Below are positions 57,779 to 64,000 of a stretch of DNA of 64,000 bases, one piece after another. The stretch's first letter is position 1; every line of letters starts with the position of its first letter. This stretch comes from Prevotella sp. tc2-28 (GTDB lineage: Bacteria; Bacteroidota; Bacteroidia; Bacteroidales; Bacteroidaceae): assembly GCF_900107705.1 (NCBI RefSeq), contig NZ_FNRE01000005.1:158124-222123 (forward strand), written 5' to 3'. The notes beneath the pieces were generated by a model, which saw nothing but the letters and a program-made list of their open reading frames with translations, searched no databases and was not told the DNA's origin. The translations under genes and the position numbers were made by a program.

Positions 57779-57821
57779 ATCAGTCATAATTTGGTTAGTA
57801 ATTTAGTTAAATACTTGGGGA

Positions 57822-57853
57822 CGAAGATACGAAAAAAGTCTCTAACTTCCAAA
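57822..57853 (-). promoter_or_regulatory. Promoter of the large lipoprotein gene
   Basis: On the minus strand TTTG (57850-57853), 20 bp, TATCTTCG (57822-57829; one mismatch to TAnnTTTG). The -33 box lies inside the 3' end of the M15 peptidase gene. Confidence 0.6.
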
Positions 57854-58309
57854 CGATTTGGGCAAAAAGTTGATATTACACCGTCTCCGATTCCCCGAGG
57901 GTCTCACCGCAAAGTGAATCCAGATGACGCTGCGCTTCTGCTCTATCAGCAGTTCGTCGAAGTCCTCGCGGCTCATATCGCTGATGTCGAGCAAGATGGC
58001 AGCATAGCGCAAAGCCTGTTCCATGCCGATGCAACGGATGTCCACGGCGCACCCCGTCAGGTGGTTCGACGTAGGCACACCACCCACCGCCTTGTTCACC
58101 TCCGCTGACCGGAACCCCGAGTTGATGATAATCGGGTCGTCCCCATCGCCATACTTGTCGTTCCACCGCTTCCGCAGACGTTCCAGCCATCGGCACACCC
58201 GTTTTAAGTTCTCCACTTGTGCCTCTGATGGCACGTTCTCTATTCCCGTCTTTGTTTTGGTTAACTCAGCGAGCGTCATGTGCTCGCTGAGGTTAGTTTG
58301 TTCATTCAT
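57842..58309 (-). CDS. M15 family peptidase, phage-endolysin-like
   Basis: 155 residues of the Peptidase_M15_3 type. Zinc ligands are in SNHLTGCAVDIR (His, Asp) and VIWIHFAV (His); SGFRSAEVNKAVGG is the conserved substrate-side motif. There is no signal peptide, as in phage endolysins that rely on holin or lysis by other means. Start overlaps the preceding gene (ATGA). It would cleave D-Ala or L-Ala peptide bonds of peptidoglycan. Confidence 0.88.
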   Translation of the reverse strand: MNEQTNLSEHMTLAELTKTKTGIENVPSEAQVENLKRVCRWLERLRKRWNDKYGDGDDPIIINSGFRSAEVNKAVGGVPTSNHLTGCAVDIRCIGMEQALRYAAILLDISDMSREDFDELLIEQKRSVIWIHFAVRPSGNRRRCNINFLPKSFGS

Positions 58310-58671
58310 TTCTTCTTTTTGTTTACGTTAATTGGTGTACTATTAGGAAATGCGATGCTGTAGGCCGCGTCGAGGGCCTTCAGATTGATTTTCCAAAAAC
58401 TGATGCCGGCACGTACGGCTACGATAGCACGTAAGAGTTCACGGTGCTTGCGAGGACAGAGACTAGGCAGAGGCAACTCGTTCCAACCTTCCTGCTCGCA
58501 CAGGTGGCATACCTCCCAGATAAAGTTGTCATTAGCTTCGGCTGGGAACCACGACTTCAACACATTGCGGATACAGAACCGCTTATACTGACCTCCGAGG
58601 AGGCACCTCGTGCGCTCCAGCTTACGCCAGAGCTGCACAAAGTATTCTTCATTATTCTGAATCTCAATCAT
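58306..58671 (-). CDS. Hypothetical protein of the phage-like module, 121 aa
   Basis: I do not recognise a named family. From the ATG at 58671 it starts MIEIQNNEEYFVQLW and has several helix-like segments, Trp- and Cys-rich (WEVCHLCEQEGWNELPLPSL), and a basic end (NVNKKKK). Its constant partners, DUF3987 primase and M15 peptidase, suggest a replication or packaging helper. An upstream TTG start would add eight residues. Confidence 0.7.
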   Translation of the reverse strand: MIEIQNNEEYFVQLWRKLERTRCLLGGQYKRFCIRNVLKSWFPAEANDNFIWEVCHLCEQEGWNELPLPSLCPRKHRELLRAIVAVRAGISFWKINLKALDAAYSIAFPNSTPINVNKKKK

Positions 58672-58718
58672 AGTTTCAAAATCGAAAATGACCAAATGAC
58701 CATGACCAAATGACCGCG

Positions 58719-61136
58719 TTACAACTTACGATAGTTGCCATCCTCTTCGAGCACTACCAGCCCTTGCTTGCGCCAGTTCTTCAGCATCTGGCGGACGGTG
58801 TTGTGGGTCACATTGGCTCCCTTAACCACTACCGAGTGCTGCATAGCCTGCTCGAAGGTAAACTGGATGTCCAGTCGCTCAAAGATAGAGTCGTTCTTGC
58901 CTCGCTTCTGTCGTTCACCGTGCATACCACCCGCATAGTCACGACTCAGGAAAGCGTTCTCAATGCGGTCGCGGAAGAAGTAGAGGGCGTTCTCCAACAG
59001 CGAGTCGGCTATTACGTCGTAGGCCTCCATCATAGTGGGTGTCTGCGCCTTCAACAACATTTCTTTCCACAGGTTTGGTTGCTGTTTCAACTTCGCCTCC
59101 GCTCCACTCAGTCCGTGCTTCTGAATCAGCGTCTCACATACCTTGCAGAGCATCAGGCAACACGTCATTCTTTGCGCTGTGACACAGACACGGAAGCGCT
59201 GACGGGCACGGGTGCGGTCGTCGTTCTTCATCGTCTCCAGACGGATGCGCTCCACCCATTCGCGACCCTTTGCCTCCAGTTTCGGCAGCACCACCTCGCC
59301 ATACATCAAGGGCAACAGGTGGGCTACCTGCTGGATGCGCTCACGCTGGCGGTCGGTCAGCACCGGCGGCTTGTCCTCCAGCGGTGCAAACGTGTTGTCG
59401 GGTGTGCGGGCTACGGCTATACGGCTCTGAAAACCGTCGGTGTAGTTGGATACCACACGATAGAGCGCATCCGGTGTGCCGCACATACAGACGTTCCACA
59501 ACAATTTCTCGATATGCACGTTCACCGCATCAGCCGAGCGGGCCTCGCGCTCATACTTCGTACCGTCGTAGCTCTGGCGGAGCATCACCGAGAAGTCGCT
59601 CATCGTCGATTTCCACTTCTGCGCCACCGTGTCGGCCTCGGGGGTGAACGAGAAGGCGTGCTTGCCCTCGGTGTTGGCCAGTCGCTCGGCCAGGTTGGCA
59701 ACGGTGTTGTTCAGCGTCAGACAGCGCACGGGCAGCTTCGGCTCCTCGGGTTGCTCCTTCTTGTTCTTTGCTGCCCGCTTCTTGGCGCGCCACTCGTCCT
59801 CCTGCATCTGGTACATCTTGTCCAGCGCCACAATCTCACTCATCCAGGCTTCCACCACGGGGTCAATACCGCCCTTACCACTGGCGAAATCACCTGCTAT
59901 ATAAGAGATAAGGTTAAGCCCCTTCTTCTGACCGTGCACGTCCAGTGTCACACCCGTTGCCAGCGTGCCGATGCAGGGGCAGACGGCCGTCACTACAGGC
60001 ATCGCCAACGCTGGGCCTACGGCATCGATGGAGTCGCGAATGCCCTGCGGCAACCTCTTCAAGCCTAAGCCCCCAAGGGGGAGAGGGGCTGGCGCGTTGA
60101 TTTCCTCGTCATCGGTGTAACTACTCCCCTCGCCCTTTGGAGAGGGGTCGGGGGTGAGGCTGTTCAGCACATTTCTCAAGCGGATGGGGAATCCGTTGAA
60201 CTCCGAACTCAAGGCGCTCTTAATCTTCGCCCGCTTCTCTTCTATCGGGAATCCGTCGTAGCAGGGAATCACCTGGTCGAGCCACTCAAAGTTACGTCCG
60301 CAGATGTGCCTGAGGTCGCATGCCAACTGATAGGTCAGCGTGTCGCGGTCTCCCTGCGTAGGTTCAAAGCCGTTGTTGTTCACCTCCCAATACTTCTTGA
60401 CGATGTCCTTAAACGGGATGCCGTGGTAGTGGGTGGGGAAGGGCAGACCCTCCCCCGGCAGACCCTCCCCCGGCAGACCCTCCCCCTTCCCCTCCCTGTG
60501 AGTGAGGGGAGTAGTATGCTGCAGTTCCTGAGAGTGACTGCTCTCCCCCTGCAGGGGGAGTTGGGAGGGGGTCTGCCTGAATATCGCATCATCCAAATAA
60601 ATCAGCTCCGCCTCCGTGGTGGTGAAGAACACGCGGGTAATGTCCTTGGCACCCTTGTCGTACTCCACGCCCAGCAGATCGCTTGCCCAACGCAGATTGT
60701 CCTCCTGCGACAGCTCCTCGCGGCGACGAAATACCAGGTGGAAACCCTTCGACGCCGAGCGTTCCAGCATCAGCAGTCCCAGCGCATCCTTCTTCGACAG
60801 CACCATTTCGGGAACCTTCTTCAGCCATTCCTCCTTCCTGGCAGCTATCTGCTCTTCCCCTTCATGGGGAAGCGGGGAAGGGGTCCAGTCCACATCCATC
60901 CCCACCGTCGTACTCATGCGTTTCGAGCCTTTCAGCGTGCCGTCGTCGTTGGGCAGACAGCTGTAGTTCATCTGCACCAGACTGCTCTTGCGGCTCTCGT
61001 CACCCTGGCGCACCGCCTGGACGACTGCCTGCTGCTCGCCGCCGTTGCGCAGTGCCAGATACTCTTCTCTCGTGTGGACGGGGCGCATCATCTTCACCCC
61101 GTCCTTGTAATAAATCATGTGTACACTCATGGTCAT
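58719..61136 (-). CDS. VirE_N/DUF3987 primase-like protein with in-frame repeat insertions
   Basis: 805 residues. The N-terminal BT4734/VirE_N-type domain (about 1-200: NYSCLPNDDGTLKGSKRM, GMDVDW, SKGFHLVFRR) resembles primase catalytic folds; the DUF3987 helicase-like domain (about 360-720) has LISYIAGDFASGKG as a Walker A-like site, CLTLNNTVANLAERL and HAFSFTPEADT, and the C-terminus a winged-helix-like end (TVRQMLKNWRKQGLVV). Four GC-rich palindromic inserts add residues (PSPLPHEGEE, QLPLQGESS with GEGLP three times, SLTPDPSPKGEG, APLPLGGLGL) in linkers. Its start codon overlaps the stop of the antirepressor gene (TAATG). Confidence 0.85.
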   Translation of the reverse strand: MTMSVHMIYYKDGVKMMRPVHTREEYLALRNGGEQQAVVQAVRQGDESRKSSLVQMNYSCLPNDDGTLKGSKRMSTTVGMDVDWTPSPLPHEGEEQIAARKEEWLKKVPEMVLSKKDALGLLMLERSASKGFHLVFRRREELSQEDNLRWASDLLGVEYDKGAKDITRVFFTTTEAELIYLDDAIFRQTPSQLPLQGESSHSQELQHTTPLTHREGKGEGLPGEGLPGEGLPFPTHYHGIPFKDIVKKYWEVNNNGFEPTQGDRDTLTYQLACDLRHICGRNFEWLDQVIPCYDGFPIEEKRAKIKSALSSEFNGFPIRLRNVLNSLTPDPSPKGEGSSYTDDEEINAPAPLPLGGLGLKRLPQGIRDSIDAVGPALAMPVVTAVCPCIGTLATGVTLDVHGQKKGLNLISYIAGDFASGKGGIDPVVEAWMSEIVALDKMYQMQEDEWRAKKRAAKNKKEQPEEPKLPVRCLTLNNTVANLAERLANTEGKHAFSFTPEADTVAQKWKSTMSDFSVMLRQSYDGTKYEREARSADAVNVHIEKLLWNVCMCGTPDALYRVVSNYTDGFQSRIAVARTPDNTFAPLEDKPPVLTDRQRERIQQVAHLLPLMYGEVVLPKLEAKGREWVERIRLETMKNDDRTRARQRFRVCVTAQRMTCCLMLCKVCETLIQKHGLSGAEAKLKQQPNLWKEMLLKAQTPTMMEAYDVIADSLLENALYFFRDRIENAFLSRDYAGGMHGERQKRGKNDSIFERLDIQFTFEQAMQHSVVVKGANVTHNTVRQMLKNWRKQGLVVLEEDGNYRKL
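60062..60090. repeat. GC-rich palindromic repeat in the DUF3987 gene
   Basis: CCCCC-AA-GGGGG core (60070-60081) followed by GAGAGGGGCT, read in frame as part of a Pro/Leu/Gly-rich linker. Same type as the elements at 60123, 60436 and 60854 and in ispD. Confidence 0.65.
60123..60161. repeat. GC-rich palindromic repeat in the DUF3987 gene
   Basis: CTCCCCTC arm facing GAGAGGGG around CGCCCTTTG, followed by TCGGGGGTGAGG. It encodes the peptide LTPDPSPKGEG, which is typical of Bacteroidetes short repeat insertions. Confidence 0.7.
60436..60575. repeat. Compound GC-rich repeat with a 15-bp triplicate in the DUF3987 gene
   Basis: The 15-bp unit GGCAGACCCTCCCCC occurs three times in tandem (about 60442-60486), giving GEGLP three times in the protein, then two palindromic segments (CCCTCCC...GAGGGGAG and CTCCCCCTGCAGGGGGAG) around a spacer. 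All remain in frame, adding some 40 residues. Confidence 0.8.
60854..60884. repeat. GC-rich palindromic repeat in the DUF3987 gene
   Basis: CTTCCCC-TTCAT-GGGGAAG (60854-60872) plus CGGGGAAGGGG, coding for PSPLPHEGEE in frame, between the GMDVDW and ARKEEW parts of the N-terminal domain. Confidence 0.7.
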
Positions 61137-61846
61137 TAGAAATTAGGATATCCGAGTTTTGAGTTCAAGTATTTCAGTCCGCTGATGGTCCACGTCATAT
61201 ACGTGTGTACCTTCTTCTCACCCTTCAGCGAGTACGACACGTGTGTACGCAGGCGCACTAGGTCGCGCCCAACGAGGTCGTCCGAGATGTTCCAGCGTCC
61301 GTGGCGATAGTATTGGATGCCCATGTCGCGCACCACGCAGTTGAAGTCATAGACCGACATGTTGAACGTCTTGGCCACTTGGGTAGCAGTCAGCGTGTCC
61401 TCCGCAGACTCGTTCATCATACGAAGTGTGCGACCTACAATGGCGTCGGCACGGTCGATAATCTCTTTATTGGAGAGCTGGCGCCCTTGCGCATCCTTCG
61501 TGGGGATATAGCCGCCCGTCTGTCGGATCTGTGGTAGCACCTCAGCTGTCACCCAGCGCTTGAAGGCCTTCGCCTGTGGCAGTTTAGAAGAGAGGATGAG
61601 CGCGTAGAGGCCTGACTCGTTGACAAACAGCGCGTTTGTCTTGTAGTTAGAACCAGATACCTGAATCGGGTATGTGGTTTTGTCCTCAGGGTCAACGTGC
61701 ACTTGCAGCGCATTCGAAGGATTTCTATACCCCAGCGCCGTAGCCACGTCTTTGCCCACGAACATGATTTGGTTATTAACTTGGCAAGTACGAATCTCGC
61801 CGAAAATATCACTTGTAAAAATTGTAATTTCAGTTTTTGATTTCAT
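61136..61846 (-). CDS. Phage-type antirepressor (BRO-N and KilAC domains)
   Basis: 236 residues. BRO-N (about 1-105: IRTCQVNNQIMFVGKDVATALGYRNPSNAL, NESGLYALILSSKLPQAKAFKRWVTAEVLPQIRQTGGY) and a C-terminal KilA-C/ANT domain (about 115-236: LTATQVAKTFNMSVYDFN). These proteins bind DNA or repressors to switch prophages. The ATG at 61846 (MKSKTEITIF) is preferred; an earlier in-frame ATG adds 15 residues with no family match. Head of the four-gene phage-like module. Confidence 0.88.
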   Translation of the reverse strand: MKSKTEITIFTSDIFGEIRTCQVNNQIMFVGKDVATALGYRNPSNALQVHVDPEDKTTYPIQVSGSNYKTNALFVNESGLYALILSSKLPQAKAFKRWVTAEVLPQIRQTGGYIPTKDAQGRQLSNKEIIDRADAIVGRTLRMMNESAEDTLTATQVAKTFNMSVYDFNCVVRDMGIQYYRHGRWNISDDLVGRDLVRLRTHVSYSLKGEKKVHTYMTWTISGLKYLNSKLGYPNF

Positions 61847-61968
61847 TGTGTTTGAGTTTTTAGCGAGAAGAAGGTTGGAATCTTTGCGCATTTACCCGGG
61901 AACATCCTCCTCACTTCAACTCAGGGTTAATAAATTAAAGATTAAATTCTGTTTTTTTTGGCACGCAT

Positions 61969-61999
61969 CTTTGACCAAGGTCAAAGCGAGCAAAGCTCG
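61969..61999. repeat. Two adjacent palindromes upstream of the antirepressor
   Basis: CTTTGACC-AA-GGTCAAAG (61969-61986, perfect) is directly followed by CGAGC-AAA-GCTCG (61987-61999). They lie 123 bases before the antirepressor start and could be repressor sites. The rest of the 476-bp gap 61847-62322 holds the repeats, the promoter and terminator listed here. Confidence 0.6.
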
Positions 62000-62005
62000 A
62001 GCGGG

Positions 62006-62104
62006 CCACGGAATACACGGAATTTTCTAGGGCAAAACAGTGTCCATCCGTGTCCATCCGTGCCTAATAATAAGGTCGCGCAGTCCGTGTCCATGCGTGC
62101 CTAA
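62006..62104. repeat. CACGG/CCGTG intergenic repeat cluster
   Basis: CACGGAATACACGGAA on one side faces tandem GTCCATCCGT words (62042-62051, 62052-62061) and a second copy with GTCCGTGTCCATGCGTG (62083-62099). The halves form an imperfect inverted repeat, and both copies end in GCCTAAT. It is related to the inverted repeat at 19351-19408. Confidence 0.6.
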
Positions 62105-62164
62105 TTTTTGTTGGTAGGTTGTTGTATCAGTATGTCAAAGAGCACTTGTGATTGATTCACGGTG

Positions 62165-62172
62165 CAAAGGTA
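62165..62172 (-). promoter_or_regulatory. -7 element upstream of the phage-like module
   Basis: TACCTTTG on the minus strand, exact. It would give a leader of about 310 bases running through the repeats and palindromes to the antirepressor. The -33 box overlaps the neighbouring terminator and is weak. Confidence 0.45.
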
Positions 62173-62191
62173 CGGCGAATAAAAAACAAAA

Positions 62192-62222
62192 ACCCCCTAC
62201 GCAGGGGGTACGCGTAGGGGGT
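62192..62222 (-). terminator. Terminator of the AAA_14 gene
   Basis: Perfect 11-bp stem ACCCCCTACGC (62192-62202) with 62212-62222, 9-base loop. On the minus strand it is followed by TTTTGTTTTTT. A classic Rho-independent terminator, 100 bases after the stop. Confidence 0.85.
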
Positions 62223-62322
62223 ACGGATTAACGTATGTGACTGACTGTCAGTCTAGAATCTTTTTCAGCCTATCTTGGAATTCCAGCGACTTTACTTGGT
62301 TAAGGGCGGTATTATAAAGCCA

Positions 62323-63600
62323 TCATCCATCACGCTGTGCACTCCAGTAATCCCGACACCACTTATAGTATGGGATAACCAAGATTGTCCTTCCAACTTT
62401 TTCTATGATACCATCCTGATTCCAGGTGATAATCAGCAGATTGTCGCATTTCAGTTCACCGGCACATTCAAGGATGCTGTCAACTTCACGCTTTTCCGTC
62501 TTCTTTCCTGTCATGTCATAACACACCTGAATCAGTTGCTTGACATTGAAATTTTCACGGACGACAAAGTCTGTCTCACGGTCATTGCGAGAGTGGTAAT
62601 AGAATAGATTATCGCCAACCTTATTCTTTCTTCTCAGTAGTTCCAAAAACACAAGATTTTCCAATAGTCTGCCTTTATTCTCTGTAGTCTGGAAAGCATT
62701 GGAGGCAAGGAAACCGTTATCAACCACATAAACTTTCTGAGGTGCTTTCTGCATCAGTTTCAATTTGTTGTTATAACGGGGCAGATAGAAGAATAAATAT
62801 GTCTGCTGGAGGTAGTTGCAAAACTTCTGTAGTGTTGACTTGCTGGAAAAATCAAGATCATCCTTCAGCGATGAGTATGTAAACTCGTTACAGAACATAC
62901 TTACAAGATAGGTCGCCAGCTGGTACAACTCTGTAGTCTTGCGGATTTTGTATCTTTTGGCAATATCTTTCAGAATGATGGAGTCAAAAAGAGAACTGAG
63001 ATAACTCTCGGTAATCTCCCTGCTATTGATAATCTCGGGGTAACCGCCATAGTGCATATAGTCTTCGACCTGTAACATCAGCGTAGCTCTTTCATCGGGC
63101 AATTCTGACTGCCATTCCTGCTGCTTGAATCTGAAACACTCTGTCAGCGAGAAAGGCAGCACCTCTATCTCCAGATAGCGGCCAGTGAGAACCGTGCCCA
63201 TCTCGCTTGACAGCAACTTTGAATTAGAGCCTGTTATAAGCAGGTTATAGCCGCGCCGATAGAGTTTGGCCACCCACACGTCCCAATGTTCAAGGTTCTG
63301 TATCTCATCAAGTAACAAATAATTAAAACCAGGATAGACCTCTAAGAGAGCCTGCATGGCTGTATCTTCATCAAAACGCTCCAATAACTGTTCATCGTCG
63401 AAGTTCAGATATGCAAAGTTTTTGCCCTTTAATAGCAAAAGAGTAAGCACAGACTTGCCAGCCCTTCGAGGACCGGTTATCAGTTTGATGAGTGGTGAGG
63501 AAAGAAATGACTCCGCCTCCATCTGATAGTCGCGTGGGAGGAAGACTTTTTCCAAAAGACCGTCACGCTCTTTACGCTGTGAAAGTACGATAGACCTCAT
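62323..63600 (-). CDS. AAA_14/DUF4143 family ATPase
   Basis: 425 residues from the ATG at 63600 (MRSIVLSQRKERDG); a TTG four codons upstream is less likely. Walker A GPRRAGKS (43-50), Walker B YLLLDEIQNLE (about 97), sensor LLITGSNSKL, and the C-terminal DUF4143 nuclease-like domain (about 290-400, RETDFVVRENFNVKQLIQVCYD, DExK-type acid residues). This family is abundant and often horizontally spread in Bacteroidetes; its function is unknown. It has its own promoter with a palindromic operator and its own terminator. Confidence 0.9.
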   Translation of the reverse strand: MRSIVLSQRKERDGLLEKVFLPRDYQMEAESFLSSPLIKLITGPRRAGKSVLTLLLLKGKNFAYLNFDDEQLLERFDEDTAMQALLEVYPGFNYLLLDEIQNLEHWDVWVAKLYRRGYNLLITGSNSKLLSSEMGTVLTGRYLEIEVLPFSLTECFRFKQQEWQSELPDERATLMLQVEDYMHYGGYPEIINSREITESYLSSLFDSIILKDIAKRYKIRKTTELYQLATYLVSMFCNEFTYSSLKDDLDFSSKSTLQKFCNYLQQTYLFFYLPRYNNKLKLMQKAPQKVYVVDNGFLASNAFQTTENKGRLLENLVFLELLRRKNKVGDNLFYYHSRNDRETDFVVRENFNVKQLIQVCYDMTGKKTEKREVDSILECAGELKCDNLLIITWNQDGIIEKVGRTILVIPYYKWCRDYWSAQRDG

Positions 63601-63626
63601 AATTATGACCAATTTTTACTTTTTAC

Positions 63627-63662
63627 TGGACAAAATTAGCAAAATTTGTCCAATACAACAAA
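63627..63662 (-). promoter_or_regulatory. Promoter and operator-like palindrome of the AAA_14 gene
   Basis: On the minus strand TTTG (63659-63662), 20 bp, TAATTTTG (63631-63638). The perfect palindrome TGGACAAA-N10-TTTGTCCA (63627-63652) covers the -7 box, so a bound protein would block transcription. The regulator is not in the window as far as I can see, unless the ATPase acts on itself. Confidence 0.7.
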
Positions 63663-63759
63663 TATTTTGAACATAATCTGCAATTTCTTCTGTTAATTTA
63701 ACACTAACTCGGCTGGAAGGGTTTATCAGAGAATACACCGGAATGGTTAATGGTACAAA

Positions 63760-63797
63760 ATAATAGTGGACTGACCTAATTGTCAACCCACTATTAT
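63760..63797. repeat. 10-bp inverted repeat in the intergenic region
   Basis: ATAATAGTGG (63760-63769) with its complement at 63788-63797 and an 18-base loop. It could be a transcript stem on either strand. Part of the 400-bp gene-free stretch 63601-64000. Confidence 0.55.
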
Positions 63798-63872
63798 GTG
63801 CAAAAAATAGTTAATCCCTTTAGTTGTCCGCACACAGGCCATCTTACCTCTTACATCAGCCATCAGCCCTCA

Positions 63873-63936
63873 AGTGCACAATAGGGTCGGTTCCGCTGTG
63901 CACTCAAAAGAGTGCCCCACAAGGGGCCTCTTTTTT
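63873..63936 (+). promoter_or_regulatory. Mutually exclusive hairpins ending in a terminator (attenuator-like)
   Basis: Stem A: AGTGCAC (63873-63879) with 63898-63904. Stem B: GCACTC (63900-63905) with GAGTGC (63910-63915). Stem T: AAGAG-t-GCCCC with GGGGCCTCTT (63908-63932), followed by TTTTTT. A excludes B, and B excludes T, the layout of transcription attenuators and riboswitch expression platforms. A plus-strand gene may start at 63984. No known aptamer was recognised upstream. Confidence 0.55.
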
Positions 63937-63983
63937 AAATGAGAAATGAAAGAAATGAAAGAAATTAAAATGAGAAATGAATT

Positions 63984-64000
63984 ATGAAGAAGAATCGGAT
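63984..64000 (+). CDS. Possible start of a gene cut by the window edge
   Basis: ATGAAGAAGAATCGG reads MKKNR, a plausible start, but only 17 bases are available. The purine-rich stretch before it contains repeated ATGAGAAATGA words. No family can be assigned; its main interest is that it follows the attenuator-like element. Confidence 0.25.

Noticed and set aside
58710..60068. Long plus-strand open frame (over 450 codons) opposite the DUF3987 gene
   Set aside because: It lies entirely antisense to a gene with clear domains, is rich in His/Arg/Leu as expected of a shadow frame in GC-rich sequence, and has no promoter or family match.
60306..61139. Second long plus-strand frame opposite the DUF3987 gene
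   Set aside because: Same reasons: its length follows from the GC-rich repeats and lack of stops on the opposite strand.
61847..62322. Phage attachment site flanking the module
   Set aside because: The CCGTG repeats are clustered on one side only and I could not find a matching direct repeat beyond the M15 or lipoprotein genes.
1..64000. tRNA or rRNA genes
   Set aside because: No cloverleaf with a GTTCGA-type arm or conserved rRNA segment was recognised on either strand; a covariance search would settle it.

Overview
The window is chromosomal DNA of a Bacteroidales bacterium, most probably a Prevotella-like gut or rumen species. Four things point there: a SusC/SusD polysaccharide locus; promoters of the Bacteroidetes type (TTG or TTTG about 20 bp upstream of TAnnTTTG); lipoproteins with Bacteroidetes-style signals; and Bacteroidetes protein variants such as short adenylate kinase, Obg with an acidic tail, and L17 and L23 with extensions. 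No rRNA, tRNA or CRISPR array was found.

Layout. (1) Positions 1-5212: a minus-strand operon running off the left edge, with an ABC ATPase, two related membrane proteins, a YtrA-type GntR repressor, a LolD-type ATPase and two MacB/FtsX-type permeases. Its single promoter carries a perfect palindrome that is a natural target for the encoded GntR protein. (2) 5213-22888: housekeeping genes, namely nadK; the pdxJ operon (DJ-1 protein, small exported protein, ispD, recG); two convergent M23 peptidases; pgeF-obgE-adk-hpt; nnr; fba; aqpZ; a GH43 glycosidase; and an alpha/beta hydrolase with an odd C-terminal domain. (3) 22891-34718: a polysaccharide utilization locus. A membrane sensor fused directly to an AraC DNA-binding domain is followed by two GH5 lipoproteins, SusC, SusD and a surface glycan-binding lipoprotein with a duplicated module, ended by a strong terminator. 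The GH5 pair suggests a beta-glucan or beta-mannan type substrate. (4) 34813-40728: a receiver-PPDK_N fusion, gdhA with a palindromic operator, rlpA and a glycine-zipper lipoprotein. (5) 40857-55733: the S10-spc-alpha ribosomal protein run, rplC to rplQ, with secY, map, infA and rpoA. rpsJ is absent from its head and a structured leader sits in its place. (6) 55832-62222: a large secreted lipoprotein of uncertain function beside a phage-like module (BRO antirepressor, VirE_N/DUF3987 primase-like protein, unknown protein, M15 peptidase). (7) 62323-64000: an AAA_14/DUF4143 ATPase with an operator-like palindrome, then a non-coding stretch with mutually exclusive hairpins ending in a terminator, just before what may be a new gene.

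Themes worth following: GC-rich short palindromic repeats inserted in frame inside ispD and several times inside the DUF3987 gene; regulatory palindromes placed on the start sites of three promoters; unusual domain fusions (sensor-AraC, receiver-PPDK_N, hydrolase-degenerate nucleotidase); and the re-headed ribosomal operon with its new leader.
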